Positions 16,081 through 26,410 of a stretch of 44,360 bases of DNA are shown here, one piece after another (within the stretch, counting starts at the first letter, position 1; each line of letters starts with the position of its first letter). Source of the DNA: Alphaproteobacteria bacterium (GTDB taxonomy: Bacteria; Pseudomonadota; Alphaproteobacteria; Rhizobiales; Beijerinckiaceae); NCBI GenBank assembly GCA_016869595.1, contig VGDT01000023.1:1-44360 (forward strand), given 5' to 3'. Made by a program: the position numbers and the translations under genes. Below the pieces are notes generated by a model. It ran no database searches. It was given only the letters and a program-made list of their open reading frames with translations, and was not told the origin of the DNA.

Positions 16081-16689
16081 ATGGCAGATATCGAACGAAT
16101 TGCGTTATTCATTGACGGCGCGAACCTCTACGCGACCGCTAAATCATTGGGATTCGATATTGATTATAAGCGTTTGCTCCGCGAATTCCAGGGCAAGGGC
16201 CGGCTGATCCGGGCCTTCTACTACACCGCGCTGATTGAGGATCAGGAGTATTCATCGATCCGGCCTTTGATCGATTGGCTGGACTACAACGGCTACGCCG
16301 TTGTGACGAAGCCGACGAAGGAGTTCGTCGATTCTCTGGGCCGTCGCAAAGTTAAAGGCAATATGGACATCGAACTTGCGGTCGACGCCATGGAGATGGC
16401 GGAGCATATCGACCACATGGTTCTGTTCTCGGGCGACGGCGACTTCCGCTCTCTGGTCGAAGCCGTACAGCGGCGCGGCGTGCGGGTCTCGGTGATCTCG
16501 ACGATCACCACCCAACCTCCCATGATCGCTGACGAACTGCGTCGGCAGGCGGACGAGTTCATCGACCTCATCCATCTTGTCGGAAAGATCGGCCGCGATC
16601 CCGGCGAGCGCGCCGAGCGCATGCAGCGCTATCAGGAGCGTCCGCGTCCGGCGCCCCAAGCGGCTCACGCCGAAGATGAAGGTGAATAA
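16081..16689 (+). CDS. NYN-domain (LabA/DUF88-like) protein, putative ribonuclease
   Basis: 202 residues. A PIN-like NYN domain fills residues 5-165. IALFIDGANLY provides Asp12, KGNMDIELAVDAM Asp96, and LFSGDGDF Asp119 and Asp121, the acidic cluster expected to bind metal for RNA cleavage. The tail from about 170 is Arg/Pro-rich and likely disordered. Related proteins are common near smpB in alphaproteobacteria; a role in RNA turnover is inferred from the fold. A strong terminator follows at 16719. Confidence 0.92.
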   Translation: MADIERIALFIDGANLYATAKSLGFDIDYKRLLREFQGKGRLIRAFYYTALIEDQEYSSIRPLIDWLDYNGYAVVTKPTKEFVDSLGRRKVKGNMDIELAVDAMEMAEHIDHMVLFSGDGDFRSLVEAVQRRGVRVSVISTITTQPPMIADELRRQADEFIDLIHLVGKIGRDPGERAERMQRYQERPRPAPQAAHAEDEGE

Positions 16690-16718
16690 CGCTCAGCGCT
16701 TAAGTGAAGGCCAATGCT

Positions 16719-16751
16719 TCGGCGTCTCGACTTCGAGACGCCGAATTTTTT
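16719..16751 (+). terminator. Rho-independent terminator after the NYN gene
   Basis: An 11-bp stem TCGGCGTCTCG/CGAGACGCCGA with loop ACTT is followed by six T residues (16746-16751). It lies 30 bases after the NYN stop and directly before the convergent end of smpB, so it separates the two transcripts. Confidence 0.88.
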
Positions 16752-16761
16752 ATGGTTCGAT

Positions 16762-17238
16762 TCAGCCGCGCGCGCGAAGCAGCCGACCTTTTTCTCGGCT
16801 CCAGTCCCGCTTCTTTTCGACTTCGCGTTTATCGTGCAGCTTCTTGCCCTTTGCTAACGCAAGTTGCAGCTTCGCCCTACCCTTGGCGTTGAAGTAGAGC
16901 TTGAGCGGCACGATTGTCATGCCTTCCCGCTCGACCGCCTGAGAGAGCTTGGCTAGCTCGCGCGACTTGAGCAGCAGTTTGCGCGGTCGCTTTGGCGGAT
17001 GATTGAAGCGATTGCCGGCCAGATATTCCGGAATGTTGGCGTTGACGAGCCAAGCCTCGCCTTGCCGGTCGACATGGGCGTAGCTCTCCGCAATCGTCGC
17101 CTTGCCGGTGCGCAGCGACTTCACCTCGGTGCCCGTCAGCGCCAGTCCCGCTTCGAAAGTCTCGCCGATTTCGTAGTTGTAGCGCGCCTTGCGATTATCG
17201 GCGACGACCTTGAAATTCGGCTCCGGCTTTGCGGCCAC
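16762..17238 (-). CDS. smpB: SsrA-binding protein SmpB
   Basis: 158 residues. It binds tmRNA and delivers it to stalled ribosomes. The beta-barrel includes [31 protein letters not shown] and the helical/barrel segment [32 protein letters not shown]. The basic C-terminal tail [17 protein letters not shown] inserts in the mRNA channel. It is 45 bases downstream of dapA on the same strand and probably co-transcribed. The tmRNA gene itself is not in the window. Confidence 0.96.
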   Translation of the reverse strand: MAAKPEPNFKVVADNRKARYNYEIGETFEAGLALTGTEVKSLRTGKATIAESYAHVDRQGEAWLVNANIPEYLAGNRFNHPPKRPRKLLLKSRELAKLSQAVEREGMTIVPLKLYFNAKGRAKLQLALAKGKKLHDKREVEKKRDWSREKGRLLRARG

Positions 17239-17283
17239 TGATTTTCCCCGAAGCGTTTCGCCGAGAAACGCGGATCTGGAATT

Positions 17284-18177
17284 TTAGGCGGCGAGCACGC
17301 CAGCGTGAACCATCGCTGCGCGTATGCGGTCCTTGGTGGGTTGCGTGCACGGCACCAGCGGAAGCCGCACCCCCTCCTCGGCCTTGCCGAGAAGCGAGAG
17401 ACCATATTTGGCGCCTGTGACCCCGGCCTCAAGAAAAGTCGCAACGTGCAACGGCGTGAGCCTGTCCTGAATCTGCAGCGCTTTGGCGTAGTCGCCGGCG
17501 AGACAGGCGTTCTGCAAATCGGCGCAGAGCCGCGGCGCGATATTGGCGACGACCGAGATGCAGCCATGCGCCCCCGCCGCCATGCAGGCGAGCGCCGTGA
17601 GATCGTCGCCAGAAAGCTGGATGAAATCGGGACCCATCGCCTCTCGTTGAAGCGAAATGCGGCCGATATTGCCGGTCGCGTCCTTCACGCCGACGACGTT
17701 CTTCAACGCGGCGCAGCGCTTCATCGTCTCGACGCTCATGTCGATGACCGATCGCGGCGGGATGTTGTAAATAATAATAGGAATCGAGACGGCGTCGTTG
17801 ATCGCCTTGAAGTGCAGATACAGCCCTTCCTGATTGGGCTTGTTGTAGTAGGGCGTAACGATGAGGAGACCGTCCGCTCCGGCGCGCTCCGCATGGCCGG
17901 CGATGGCGATCGCCTCGCGCGTATTGTTCGAGCCCGCCCCGGCGACAACCGGCACGCGCCCCCTCGCGGCGCGAATCGTCTCGGTAATGACGCGCCCATG
18001 CTCCTCGTGGCTCAGGGTCGGGCTTTCGCCCGTCGTGCCGACGGGAACGAGGCCGTGCGTCCCGTTTTCGATCTGCCACTCGATCAGCGCGCGAAGTGCG
18101 TCATAATCGACTTCTCCATGGGAAAACGGCGTGACCAGGGCCGTCATCGACCCATGAAAAATCGGCTTTCCATTCAT
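17284..18177 (-). CDS. dapA: 4-hydroxy-tetrahydrodipicolinate synthase
   Basis: 297 residues. Condenses pyruvate with aspartate semialdehyde at the entry to lysine and diaminopimelate synthesis. Motifs are [10 protein letters not shown], the tyrosine of the triad in [10 protein letters not shown] and the Schiff-base lysine in [10 protein letters not shown]. The open frame extends to 18777, but that part is antisense to the transglycosylase gene. ATG 18177 ([18 protein letters not shown]) gives the normal length and N-terminus. The gene probably forms a unit with smpB and is divergent from slt. Confidence 0.96.
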   Translation of the reverse strand: MNGKPIFHGSMTALVTPFSHGEVDYDALRALIEWQIENGTHGLVPVGTTGESPTLSHEEHGRVITETIRAARGRVPVVAGAGSNNTREAIAIAGHAERAGADGLLIVTPYYNKPNQEGLYLHFKAINDAVSIPIIIYNIPPRSVIDMSVETMKRCAALKNVVGVKDATGNIGRISLQREAMGPDFIQLSGDDLTALACMAAGAHGCISVVANIAPRLCADLQNACLAGDYAKALQIQDRLTPLHVATFLEAGVTGAKYGLSLLGKAEEGVRLPLVPCTQPTKDRIRAAMVHAGVLAA

Positions 18178-18382
18178 TGAATCAAAGCTTTCCCTACGCC
18201 CCAGAGCCGCCGTAATCGCGTCGCTAAGATTGAGGCGCCCTTCATAGCGGTTGGGCTGCGTTCGGGAAAGCCCTAGGCTATAATAGGAGGCCGCGAGATA
18301 TCGAAATCGTAAGCGGCGCAGGGAGTTGACCCTTCGTAAAGCAAATGAGAGCAGCTTTTCACGCCAGTAGGGAAACGCGGTG

Positions 18383-20623
18383 ATGATGTTGCCTCGACGT
18401 GTTGCGACGCGCTTCAGACTGACGATCGGCATGGCTGCCCTCGCGATCGCCGCGCCGGCCTTCAGTGGACTTGACCGTCTCGGCGACGGCGAAGCGAAGC
18501 GCACATCACTTTGGCGCTGGACTCCCGCAGTTCCCCTTAGTCTCGGCGTCTGGCGCTCTCGGGTCGGCTCCTTGCAGGTGACTGTGCGCGAATTCATCGA
18601 GCGCGACCACTCCGACAAAGAGGCGGCGCATCCTCTCGGAAATTCGCTCTTTGGCGCGGAGGACGGCGCGCTACCCCCGATCGTGGCGAACGCCCCGACT
18701 TTGCGCTGGTCGAATGGCGCCAAGGTGGCGGCGGCAACCGCTGCGTCTTTGCTCGGCGACAACGCCGACGCTTTCATTCAAGCGGTCGCCTTCTACAAGG
18801 CTGGCGACTTCCTTCATGGCGATGAGGACGCAGCGCGGATAAAAGGCTCCGTCGCTGACGCCGCAGCGCGCTGGGTCGCCCTTCGTCTTCACGCGCGCGA
18901 AGCCGGTTTCAAGCGAATCTCCGCATTCCTCGCCGCCCATCCCAACTGGCCCGCCGCGGATTGGCTACGCCGCCGCGGCGAGGAGGCGCTGGTCGCCGAG
19001 CGCCATCCCGACAAAACCGTGTTGGCCTGGTTCGCCGAAACAAAGCCGCTTACCGGATATGGAAGATATGCGCTGGCGCGGGCGCTGGCGCGCGAAGGAA
19101 ATTTCGAGGCGGCCGCGGCGCTAGCGCGCCAAGCCTGGCGCTACGACGATATCGGACAGGGGTTCGATACGGCCTTTACTAAGGAGCTCGGCGAGCTTCT
19201 GACGGCGGCCGACCATAAGTTTCGCGCCGACCGTCTTCTTTATGCGAGCAAGAATGTGCTGGCTTTGCGAGCGGCGGAGCTCGCCGGCAAGGATGTCACG
19301 CTGCTCGCCCGCGCCCGCATTCTTGGCTCCGACCGTTTGATCGCGAATGTGCCTGCGTCGCTGCAGGACGATCCCGGTCTGCTCTACGGACGCGTTCACA
19401 AGCTGCGCACGGCCAATAAATTCGCCGAAGCTGGCGCGCTGCTGCGCAAAGCGCCGCACGAAGCTGAACTCGTCGTCGACGGCGACGCCTGGTGGGAGGA
19501 GCGGCGCCTTGTGGCGCGCAAGCTGCTCGATCAGGGCGATCCCCAGACCGCCTATATTCTTTGCGCACAGCACGCCGCGATTAAGACCAGCAACAAAGTC
19601 GACGCCGAATTCAGCGCCGGCTGGATCGCGCTGCGATTCTTAAACGATCCGATCAAGGCTGAACGGCATTTCAAGCTGCTCGCCGAGATTGCGGAAACTC
19701 CGCTGCAGAAATCGCGCGCAGCGTACTGGATGGGCCGCACGGCGGAAGTCGAGAACGACTCGAGGGCGCTCGATTTTTATCAGCAGGCGGCGGCGCATTC
19801 GACAACCTTCTATGGACAGCTCGCCAGCGCGCGCCTGGGCGCGGAAGATCGGCCAATTCGTCCGGCGCCTGCGGCCGCCTCGGGCGAAAGCCGTCACGAA
19901 GCGGTTCGAGTCGCGGAGTTGCTGTTCGCGCTCGGCGAGAAGGACATTGCTGCGCCGTTTGCGCTCGACGGCGCCAAGTATTTGCAAGATGAGACCCAAG
20001 TCGCAGCGCTCGGGGATGTCATCGCTCGGCAAGGAGACGCCAAACTCTCGCTCGTTTACGGCAAAGCGGCGTCCTACCGGGGAATTGCGCTCGATGACGT
20101 CGCCTTCCCCGCCTACGGGGTTCCAAGCTTCAATGCGCTTCCAGGCTCAGCGTCGCGCTCGATCGTCTTCGCTGTCGCGCGGCAGGAAAGCGCCTTTGAC
20201 CCAAGGGCCGTTTCATCCGCCGGCGCCATGGGTTTGATGCAGATGATCGCCTCGACAGCGCGGCACACCGCCTCTATGCGCGGCGTAAGCTTCGACATGT
20301 CGCGGATGCTCAACGATCCGCCGTTCAACGCCCAGCTCGGCGCGGCGCATCTCGGCATTCTGCTTGGGGAATATCGAGGCGCCTATCTCCTCACATTCGC
20401 CGCCTACAACGCCGGCGGCGGGCGGGTGAAACAATGGATCGACGCCTATGGCGACCCGCGCAAGCCCAATGTCGATCCGATCGACTGGGTGGAGAGGATT
20501 CCCATCACCGAAACGCGTAATTACGTGCAACGGGTGATGGAGAATTTCGTCGTCTATCGCGCGAAGTTCGAGGATAAGGCGACGCGGCCGCCACAAGTCG
20601 AACTAGCGCACGCCGGCCTTTAA
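18383..20623 (+). CDS. slt: Soluble lytic murein transglycosylase (Slt-type)
   Basis: 746 residues. The enzyme cleaves glycan strands of peptidoglycan to 1,6-anhydro products in the periplasm. A signal peptide ([19 protein letters not shown]) is followed by a long helical superhelix (U/L-type repeats to about 570). The C-terminal SLT domain has [24 protein letters not shown] with catalytic Glu602, [10 protein letters not shown] and [12 protein letters not shown]. Starts GTG 18380, ATG 18383 and ATG 18386 are adjacent; 18383 was chosen. It is divergent from dapA, which makes the peptide precursor of the same wall, and it heads the envelope region. Confidence 0.93.
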   Translation: MMLPRRVATRFRLTIGMAALAIAAPAFSGLDRLGDGEAKRTSLWRWTPAVPLSLGVWRSRVGSLQVTVREFIERDHSDKEAAHPLGNSLFGAEDGALPPIVANAPTLRWSNGAKVAAATAASLLGDNADAFIQAVAFYKAGDFLHGDEDAARIKGSVADAAARWVALRLHAREAGFKRISAFLAAHPNWPAADWLRRRGEEALVAERHPDKTVLAWFAETKPLTGYGRYALARALAREGNFEAAAALARQAWRYDDIGQGFDTAFTKELGELLTAADHKFRADRLLYASKNVLALRAAELAGKDVTLLARARILGSDRLIANVPASLQDDPGLLYGRVHKLRTANKFAEAGALLRKAPHEAELVVDGDAWWEERRLVARKLLDQGDPQTAYILCAQHAAIKTSNKVDAEFSAGWIALRFLNDPIKAERHFKLLAEIAETPLQKSRAAYWMGRTAEVENDSRALDFYQQAAAHSTTFYGQLASARLGAEDRPIRPAPAAASGESRHEAVRVAELLFALGEKDIAAPFALDGAKYLQDETQVAALGDVIARQGDAKLSLVYGKAASYRGIALDDVAFPAYGVPSFNALPGSASRSIVFAVARQESAFDPRAVSSAGAMGLMQMIASTARHTASMRGVSFDMSRMLNDPPFNAQLGAAHLGILLGEYRGAYLLTFAAYNAGGGRVKQWIDAYGDPRKPNVDPIDWVERIPITETRNYVQRVMENFVVYRAKFEDKATRPPQVELAHAGL

Positions 20624-20632
20624 TCCCTTACT

Positions 20633-21025
20633 CTAGCAAGGAAACCGGTTGTGGTAGCCGAGCAGCTCGCCAAGTGGCCAGCTGTGGCGCAACTCAGTCG
20701 GCGGCCAGGCAAAATATTGATTGCTGCCTGAATAAGGATAGCCAAAATCGCAGCCCGACGTCTCGGTGACCCTCGAGGACACGAAGACAAGTTCGAGCGT
20801 CGCGACGAAAAAGCGCCTGTTTCCAACGGCGATGCGCGTCCAGCTCGGATCGTCGCGTATGATTTTGACTTCAGTCCCCGCCGGCGCCGTCTCGATCGCC
20901 GCATAATGCTCCTCGGGACCCGCGCGCAGCACCGCCGGATAGGCGAGCATCAGCTTTATCGCCGCCGCTTCCTGGCCACATGAGAGCGCGGCATAAAGAA
21001 CCAAGGCCAATACCGACCGCCGCAT
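20633..21025 (-). CDS. Secreted SH3-like (SH3b) domain protein
   Basis: 130 residues. A signal peptide (MRRSVLALVLYAALSCGQEAAA) is followed by a bacterial SH3-like fold: VLRAGPEEHYAAIETAPAGTEVKII, PSWTRIAVGNRRFFVATLELVFV. The C-terminal 40 residues are rich in aromatics (GYPYSGSNQYFAWPP), with Cys in SGCDFGY and at the very end. SH3b proteins bind peptidoglycan or partner proteins, which fits its place between the transglycosylase and the A2M/PBP1C set. The open frame extends upstream to 21334, but ATG 21025 begins the signal peptide. Confidence 0.82.
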   Translation of the reverse strand: MRRSVLALVLYAALSCGQEAAAIKLMLAYPAVLRAGPEEHYAAIETAPAGTEVKIIRDDPSWTRIAVGNRRFFVATLELVFVSSRVTETSGCDFGYPYSGSNQYFAWPPTELRHSWPLGELLGYHNRFPC

Positions 21026-21263
21026 GCCGAATTCTCCGGTTTGATGTGCGCTCGCGCAATCCCCAGTCACAAAACCTAGCCTAAAAGATATTTTGGCCGG
21101 CTCCAAACGGGCCGGTGGAAAAGAGCGCGTGGGACAGAGCATGAAGGAATCGTCGCAGCAAGAGGCGCATCGCTCTCGACTCAGGCGCGGCGCGCGGCCT
21201 ATGCTTGCAGCCAGCGGCGATGCGCCCCTCCCGGCGAATCCCCGGCTGGTGTACGGTGCGCTC

Positions 21264-24200
21264 ATGCGGCGGATCGCGTTCTCTCTTCTCGCTGCGTCCG
21301 TGGCGTATTTCGCGCAGCCCTTATGGCGCGCCACGCAAACCGCCGTCGCCGAAACAAGAGCGAAACAAGCTTCAATCAGTTTTGCGCCGAGCGAACTGCC
21401 AGCGGACCATGACGGCGCGAGTCTTCTGACCGTTCCCGCGCCGGGCCGCTATTCGATCCGCGCAAAAAGTCCATCAGGCGCACGCGTCGAACTCGTCGAC
21501 ATGATCGCCGGCCCGCTTGATTCAAGCGGCGCGCCGGGCCTACGCGACGGACGCATTGACGCCTTGCTCGATAGGGGCGTCTACAAGCTGCGTGTCTTCG
21601 GCGTGAAAGGCGCGAGCGGCAAGACTGCGCTGTCCGCGCAGAATTTCGTCGAAGCAGAAGGATCGAAGCCGACGCTCGCGCCGGGACGCATTCAAAGCGG
21701 CGAACTCGGGGATCTGCAGCAACGTTCCTATGCCTTCGACGTCGGCGCGGAAGGTCACGTAAGCCTTGAGGCGATCGGTCGCGCGCTCAGCGATCTGCGC
21801 GTCTGGCGCGCCGACGGCGAACTTGTCGATCTCGCCTTTGAGCAAGAGACGGTCGAAACGAAGCCTGGCCGCGCGATGAACCGGCTGCGCCTCGAAGGCG
21901 CATTGGAGCCGGGGCGCTATGTCATCACCGCCTACGGCGGCGAAAAACTCGTCTGGGCGCAAGGCGACGCCGGCCAGCCCTTCATGCTGCGGCTTGAAGA
22001 GCCGGCGTTGCTTGCAGCGGGCGTCGCCGAAGGGGTGATCGGCCCGTTCGGCGCCGCGCGCTTCGATGCGCCGGCAAGCTACGACGCCTTCCGTCTCGAC
22101 CTTACGCAGACAACGCCCGCGCGCCTCGAAGCGCGGCGCAACGAAGCACGAGAGATCGCGACGATCTCGAAGAACAGCCGTGCGCCCTCGGCAAACGTCC
22201 GACTCGCCTCTGACGGCAAAACGAACGCGCGTCTTGAAGTCTCCGGCTACGAGGGTCAAGCGTTCACGTTGCGCGGTTTGCGTCAGTCGGATCACGAAAC
22301 GTTCGAGGCGTCAGGACCGCATCTCGTCAGCGTCGACCTCGCTGGCGACGGCGGCGATGAAGCGCCGGCGACAGCGCTCTTCGCGCGCATCGAAAGCGAC
22401 GGCAAGACGCGGGTGATCGCTTCTGACGCGCCGCGCATCGACGCTGGAAAGGCGTGGCGGGGAAAATTTAATCTGTTCGGCCCGACGTCGATCCTCTTCG
22501 AGGCGACGCGGGACGGGTCTGTGGCGATCGACGCAAAAGGCGTCAAGATCGACGCCTTCATCGAACCCGCGCTTGGCGCGCTCGCGCCGCGCGCAGACGG
22601 GAAAAACTCAGCGCGCTACGATCTCCAAGCGGGCTATTATTTCCTGAGGCTAGAGCCGAAAGGCGACTCTGGCGGCGTCATCGACGTGACTCTCGGGCCT
22701 CCCGGTCTCTCTGCGCCAGCGCCTGCGTCGGCGGCTTCGCGTCCAACGATTTCCTTCGGGACGCAGACGCTCGAAAAGGACGGCTCCTATCTCATTCTGG
22801 CGAATGTCGCGCCGCAACTCTTAACTGGCCCGCGCGTCGTCGCGCTTCCCGTCGAACTCGACAAAGCGCCATTGGCGATCTGGCAGGACGCCGGCAAGGA
22901 CGTCGCGCTGCCTATTCGGCTTCCCAAGACTGGCAAGGCGATTGCGCGCGATTCGCATAACGCCGATGTCGCGCTGACGCTCGCCGACCAAAAGGACGAG
23001 AACGAGCAACGCCTCGCGACAATAAGGATTGCCGCCGCCGAAAAATCGCGCGCGCTGGGGCTCATCTTTATTCCCGAAGCGACGCCAGCGAAGCCCGAAG
23101 AACCGGGCAAGCCCGCGCCGACGGCGCTTTCCGCTTCCGTTGCGCGTCCGGCCTTCTTTGATCTTACGCGCGATGAAACGAAGCGTTTGCGCTTTGATGT
23201 CCCTCAGGGCGGCCTTTATCGAGTCGAAACGCTCGGGCGCATGAAGACGGCGCTTCGCGTCGGCGCAAACGTTTCGCCAAGACTCGACGAAGGCGAAGCG
23301 AATGGCCCTGGCGACAACGCGCTTGTGACGGCCTTCTTGCGCGCCGGCGCCTATCGCGCGGCGGTAACGGCGAAGGAGTCTTCCGGCCATCTGGGCCTCG
23401 CCGTCTCGCCCGCGATTCTCGCGCCGACGGCGAAACTCGTCGACGCGGGAATTGCGCGCGCGACGCTCGATTCAGGCAAGGGCGCAATCACGCCGATCGA
23501 GATCACGCGCGAGGGCGAATATCGCATCGAGCTTCTTGGACTGAAGCAGAAATGGCGCGCGAGACTGGAGGACGCCGATGGCTGGCCGCTCGCGGCGCCA
23601 GGCGAAATGCAACGCCTGACGCGGCGGTTCGAGAAGGGCGCCTGTCGGCTGGTCGTCATGCCCAAAGACGTCGAAGCGCGCATGGTTGCGCGATTGACGC
23701 CAATCCTCTCCGCGAAGACGCTGGAAGGCCACGGCCCGCATCCTCTGCCCTTCGGCGAAACGCAGCGGCTGCAATGGCGCGAACCGCAGGCGCGCGACGC
23801 GACGCGCACGCCGGACCTCTGGCGATTCGCGCTCTATGGCGACGCCGAGATCGATCTTTCGATCGGCGAAGGCATGGTCGGCGAGATTTTTAAAGGCGAG
23901 AAGGAAAGCGTCGGCAAGGTTGCTGCGGGCAGGCCGTTCAAATCGAAACTCTCAGCGGGAGATTATCGCGTGGAGGCGCGAAGCCTAGCGCATGACGATC
24001 GTCTCGACTACGAGATTTCACTCGATTCGCAGGAGTTGCAGCCAGATGCGCCGCGCGCCGTCGAACCGCCTGCGCGCGTCGATTTTTCGCTGGCGAAAGA
24101 CAGCGTCGTCGATCTCTCCAGCTTCGGCGCAATCGAAACCATCGGCGCGTTGAAAAACGATAAGGGCGACGTCATCGAGCGTCTGCAGCCACGCGCCGAC

Positions 24201-26393
24201 GACTGGAATGTCGCCCTGTCCCGGCGGCTGCCCGCTGGAAATTACCGGCTCGAGCTCGAGCCGCTTGGCGCTCAGCCGAGCGCTCCTGTGGAAGCGCGGG
24301 AAGCGTCCAGCGAGGAGACCGAAGAAGTCTCCAATGAGGAGGCCTCCAACGAAGGCTCCAATCAAGAAGAGACGGCGGAGAATGAAGACGCGCCTTTAAG
24401 CGGCGTTGAGCTTCGCCTGTCGCTGCTCGATGAGAAGAATGACGGCGCGTTGGCGTTTTCGGGCGAGAAGACGCTGAACGGCGCCGGCGCGCATGTCCTT
24501 TCCCTCGCCCCGGCGCCCGCCGGAAGCCTTGCGTTGCTTGCGGCGCGCTCGGAAGGCGATGCCGCAATCTCGATCGAACGACGCGACGCCGATGGCAAAT
24601 GGCGCGCGATCGGCGTCGAGCGTGGGCGCAGCCCCGTCGCCGCCTGGCCTGCAGCCGGAGACGCCGAACTGCGCGCCGTCGTTTGGGCGATCGGCGGAAG
24701 CGATGCGCCGATCGCGCTTTCCGCGCGCGCGGTCGAACGTCGTGCGCGCCAGCTCGGCGAAGTCGCGCTCGATCCGGTCGAGGGCGTCGCCGGAGTCTGC
24801 GTCGCCAAAGTCGCGGCGCCCGACTCTTCGCTCGTGACCCTCGACACGCAGCAAGACATCGCCGCCGGCTCGATGGCGGCGACCCTATTGCGCCCGGCGC
24901 GCTCCGGACCGCTTGCGCCGCAAGCGCAAGATCTGTGGCTGATAAGCCGCGGCGACTGCGCGTCGCGCATCGGCGTCGCCGCCTTCGATTGGAAGGGCGC
25001 TGAGATTTCGCTCGACATTGGCGAGGGCGAGCGCGCGCATCTCGCTTCTCTTACGCCACCCCCCGACAAGCAGCGGCTGTGGCTCGCACGTTCCGCCTTC
25101 GCGCAGCCCGCGCTCGACGGCGGCCATGGAGACGGCGTCGCGCCGGGGGCGGCCTTGGCGCTTGCGGGTGAAGCGCCGCTCGCGCTTTGGAATGCCGAAG
25201 GCAGCGCGCCGATGCGCGTCGCGCTGGGTGCGATCGACGTCGAGACAAGGCCCGCGATGAAAGGCGGCGCGCTATTTTCGGGAATCATCCCGCCGATGAG
25301 CGCGCAGCCTATCGACATGGACGAAGCCGCCGGGCCGCTCGCGCTCGACCTCGCCGGCGGGCTCGCCGCTTTTGCAGAGCCGCGCGTCGTCTTCGGCGAC
25401 GGCGCCGCCACGTCGCGAATTCTGCACGGCGTCAAGTCGCGCGTGCTTCTCGTCAATCTGACGCAAACCCCGCTGCCGGCGCGCATTGCCCGCGAGACCG
25501 GCGAGAGCAGGCGACTCGACTCGACGCGCGCATTCTCGCGTTTCTTCCCCGCTACGGGGCAAATTTCGCTGCCGCTCGACGCGCAGATGAACGACAGGCT
25601 GATCGTCAGCGGCGCGCAGTCGACGGTCATATCGAACAGCGGCCGTATCGCACGCGGCGAGAACATCATGCTCGACGGCGCGGGCGAAGCGATCATCGAT
25701 CACGGGCCTGGGCTCGTCGCCTTTTGGATCGAGCGCGCCGGCGTTGCACCGTGGCCGGCGCCTCAAGCGCGCGCGCTCAACCCGCCGCAGCGTGTGGCGC
25801 TCGAAGGCGCGGCGATGCGCTTCTCGATCAAGAATGATAAGCCCGCACTGTTGAAAGCGACCGGCGCCGCGCCGGCGATCGTGAGTTTTGCGCAAAACGG
25901 CAGGCGCGAGACGCTTGCCTTCGCGAATGGCGTCGATCTCAACCGCTATATGACTCCTGGCGAAGCGACGCTCGATATTTACGCGCCCTATGACGGCGCG
26001 CTTTCCGGCATGCTCGATATTTCGACGCAGCCCGTCATCGAGGCACATGAGGGCGTGAACGACGCGGTGGCGGTTTCGCCCGGCGCCAGCGCTCTCTTCA
26101 GCTTCGAGGTGAAGGAAGCGCGCGACATCGGTCTCGGCGTGCGCGCCGAGCCTGACCGCGTCAGCGCGCGGCTCATGGATGCGCAAGGCAAGACTATCGG
26201 CGAAGGCGTCGCGCAGACGATGAAGCTTTCGCCAGGGCGCTATTTCCTCGAAGCGCGAACGCCCGCCGACGCTCTGGCGACGACGATCCGGGCGGCGATC
26301 GTCGGGCTGTCTCCGCCCGTGAACGCGCCGCCGGCGGAGATCGTCGCGGAGCTGCTCGACAAGGCGGGCATGAAGAAAAGCAAGGCGCAATGA
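21264..26393 (+). CDS. Giant exported repeat protein upstream of alpha-2-macroglobulin, function unknown
   Basis: 1709 residues from ATG 21264 (MRRIAFSLLAASVAYFAQPLW, a signal sequence or anchor). An in-frame ATG at 21093 would add 57 residues before the signal and is rejected. I do not recognise a named family. The protein is beta-rich and built from recurrent units that end in a G-x-Y strand (forms PGRYSI, RGVYKL, PGRYVI, AGYYFL, GGLYRV, AGAYRA, EGEYRI, AGDYRV, AGNYRL, PGRYFL). The tyrosines are at about residues 63, 107, 219, 459, 652, 697, 753, 901, 994 and 1660. This resembles pre-peptidase C-terminal (PPC)-like beta sandwiches. A very acidic Ser/Glu/Asn-rich linker lies at about 1010-1046. 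Cysteines are few. Its last codon overlaps the upstream ATG of the A2M gene (ATGA), so the products are probably made together in the periplasm. Confidence 0.85.
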   Translation: MRRIAFSLLAASVAYFAQPLWRATQTAVAETRAKQASISFAPSELPADHDGASLLTVPAPGRYSIRAKSPSGARVELVDMIAGPLDSSGAPGLRDGRIDALLDRGVYKLRVFGVKGASGKTALSAQNFVEAEGSKPTLAPGRIQSGELGDLQQRSYAFDVGAEGHVSLEAIGRALSDLRVWRADGELVDLAFEQETVETKPGRAMNRLRLEGALEPGRYVITAYGGEKLVWAQGDAGQPFMLRLEEPALLAAGVAEGVIGPFGAARFDAPASYDAFRLDLTQTTPARLEARRNEAREIATISKNSRAPSANVRLASDGKTNARLEVSGYEGQAFTLRGLRQSDHETFEASGPHLVSVDLAGDGGDEAPATALFARIESDGKTRVIASDAPRIDAGKAWRGKFNLFGPTSILFEATRDGSVAIDAKGVKIDAFIEPALGALAPRADGKNSARYDLQAGYYFLRLEPKGDSGGVIDVTLGPPGLSAPAPASAASRPTISFGTQTLEKDGSYLILANVAPQLLTGPRVVALPVELDKAPLAIWQDAGKDVALPIRLPKTGKAIARDSHNADVALTLADQKDENEQRLATIRIAAAEKSRALGLIFIPEATPAKPEEPGKPAPTALSASVARPAFFDLTRDETKRLRFDVPQGGLYRVETLGRMKTALRVGANVSPRLDEGEANGPGDNALVTAFLRAGAYRAAVTAKESSGHLGLAVSPAILAPTAKLVDAGIARATLDSGKGAITPIEITREGEYRIELLGLKQKWRARLEDADGWPLAAPGEMQRLTRRFEKGACRLVVMPKDVEARMVARLTPILSAKTLEGHGPHPLPFGETQRLQWREPQARDATRTPDLWRFALYGDAEIDLSIGEGMVGEIFKGEKESVGKVAAGRPFKSKLSAGDYRVEARSLAHDDRLDYEISLDSQELQPDAPRAVEPPARVDFSLAKDSVVDLSSFGAIETIGALKNDKGDVIERLQPRADDWNVALSRRLPAGNYRLELEPLGAQPSAPVEAREASSEETEEVSNEEASNEGSNQEETAENEDAPLSGVELRLSLLDEKNDGALAFSGEKTLNGAGAHVLSLAPAPAGSLALLAARSEGDAAISIERRDADGKWRAIGVERGRSPVAAWPAAGDAELRAVVWAIGGSDAPIALSARAVERRARQLGEVALDPVEGVAGVCVAKVAAPDSSLVTLDTQQDIAAGSMAATLLRPARSGPLAPQAQDLWLISRGDCASRIGVAAFDWKGAEISLDIGEGERAHLASLTPPPDKQRLWLARSAFAQPALDGGHGDGVAPGAALALAGEAPLALWNAEGSAPMRVALGAIDVETRPAMKGGALFSGIIPPMSAQPIDMDEAAGPLALDLAGGLAAFAEPRVVFGDGAATSRILHGVKSRVLLVNLTQTPLPARIARETGESRRLDSTRAFSRFFPATGQISLPLDAQMNDRLIVSGAQSTVISNSGRIARGENIMLDGAGEAIIDHGPGLVAFWIERAGVAPWPAPQARALNPPQRVALEGAAMRFSIKNDKPALLKATGAAPAIVSFAQNGRRETLAFANGVDLNRYMTPGEATLDIYAPYDGALSGMLDISTQPVIEAHEGVNDAVAVSPGASALFSFEVKEARDIGLGVRAEPDRVSARLMDAQGKTIGEGVAQTMKLSPGRYFLEARTPADALATTIRAAIVGLSPPVNAPPAEIVAELLDKAGMKKSKAQ

Positions 26394-26410
26394 TTGCGAA
26401 AGGCGCGGCG

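Noticed and set aside
17305-18777. Extended minus-strand frame upstream of dapA and the plus-strand frame opposite dapA
   Set aside because: The DapA N-terminus begins at 18177; the extension is antisense to slt and the plus frame is a shadow of dapA.
24362-25696. 444-codon open frame antisense to the giant repeat protein
   Set aside because: No domain, composition typical of an antisense frame in GC-rich DNA, fully inside a better supported gene.
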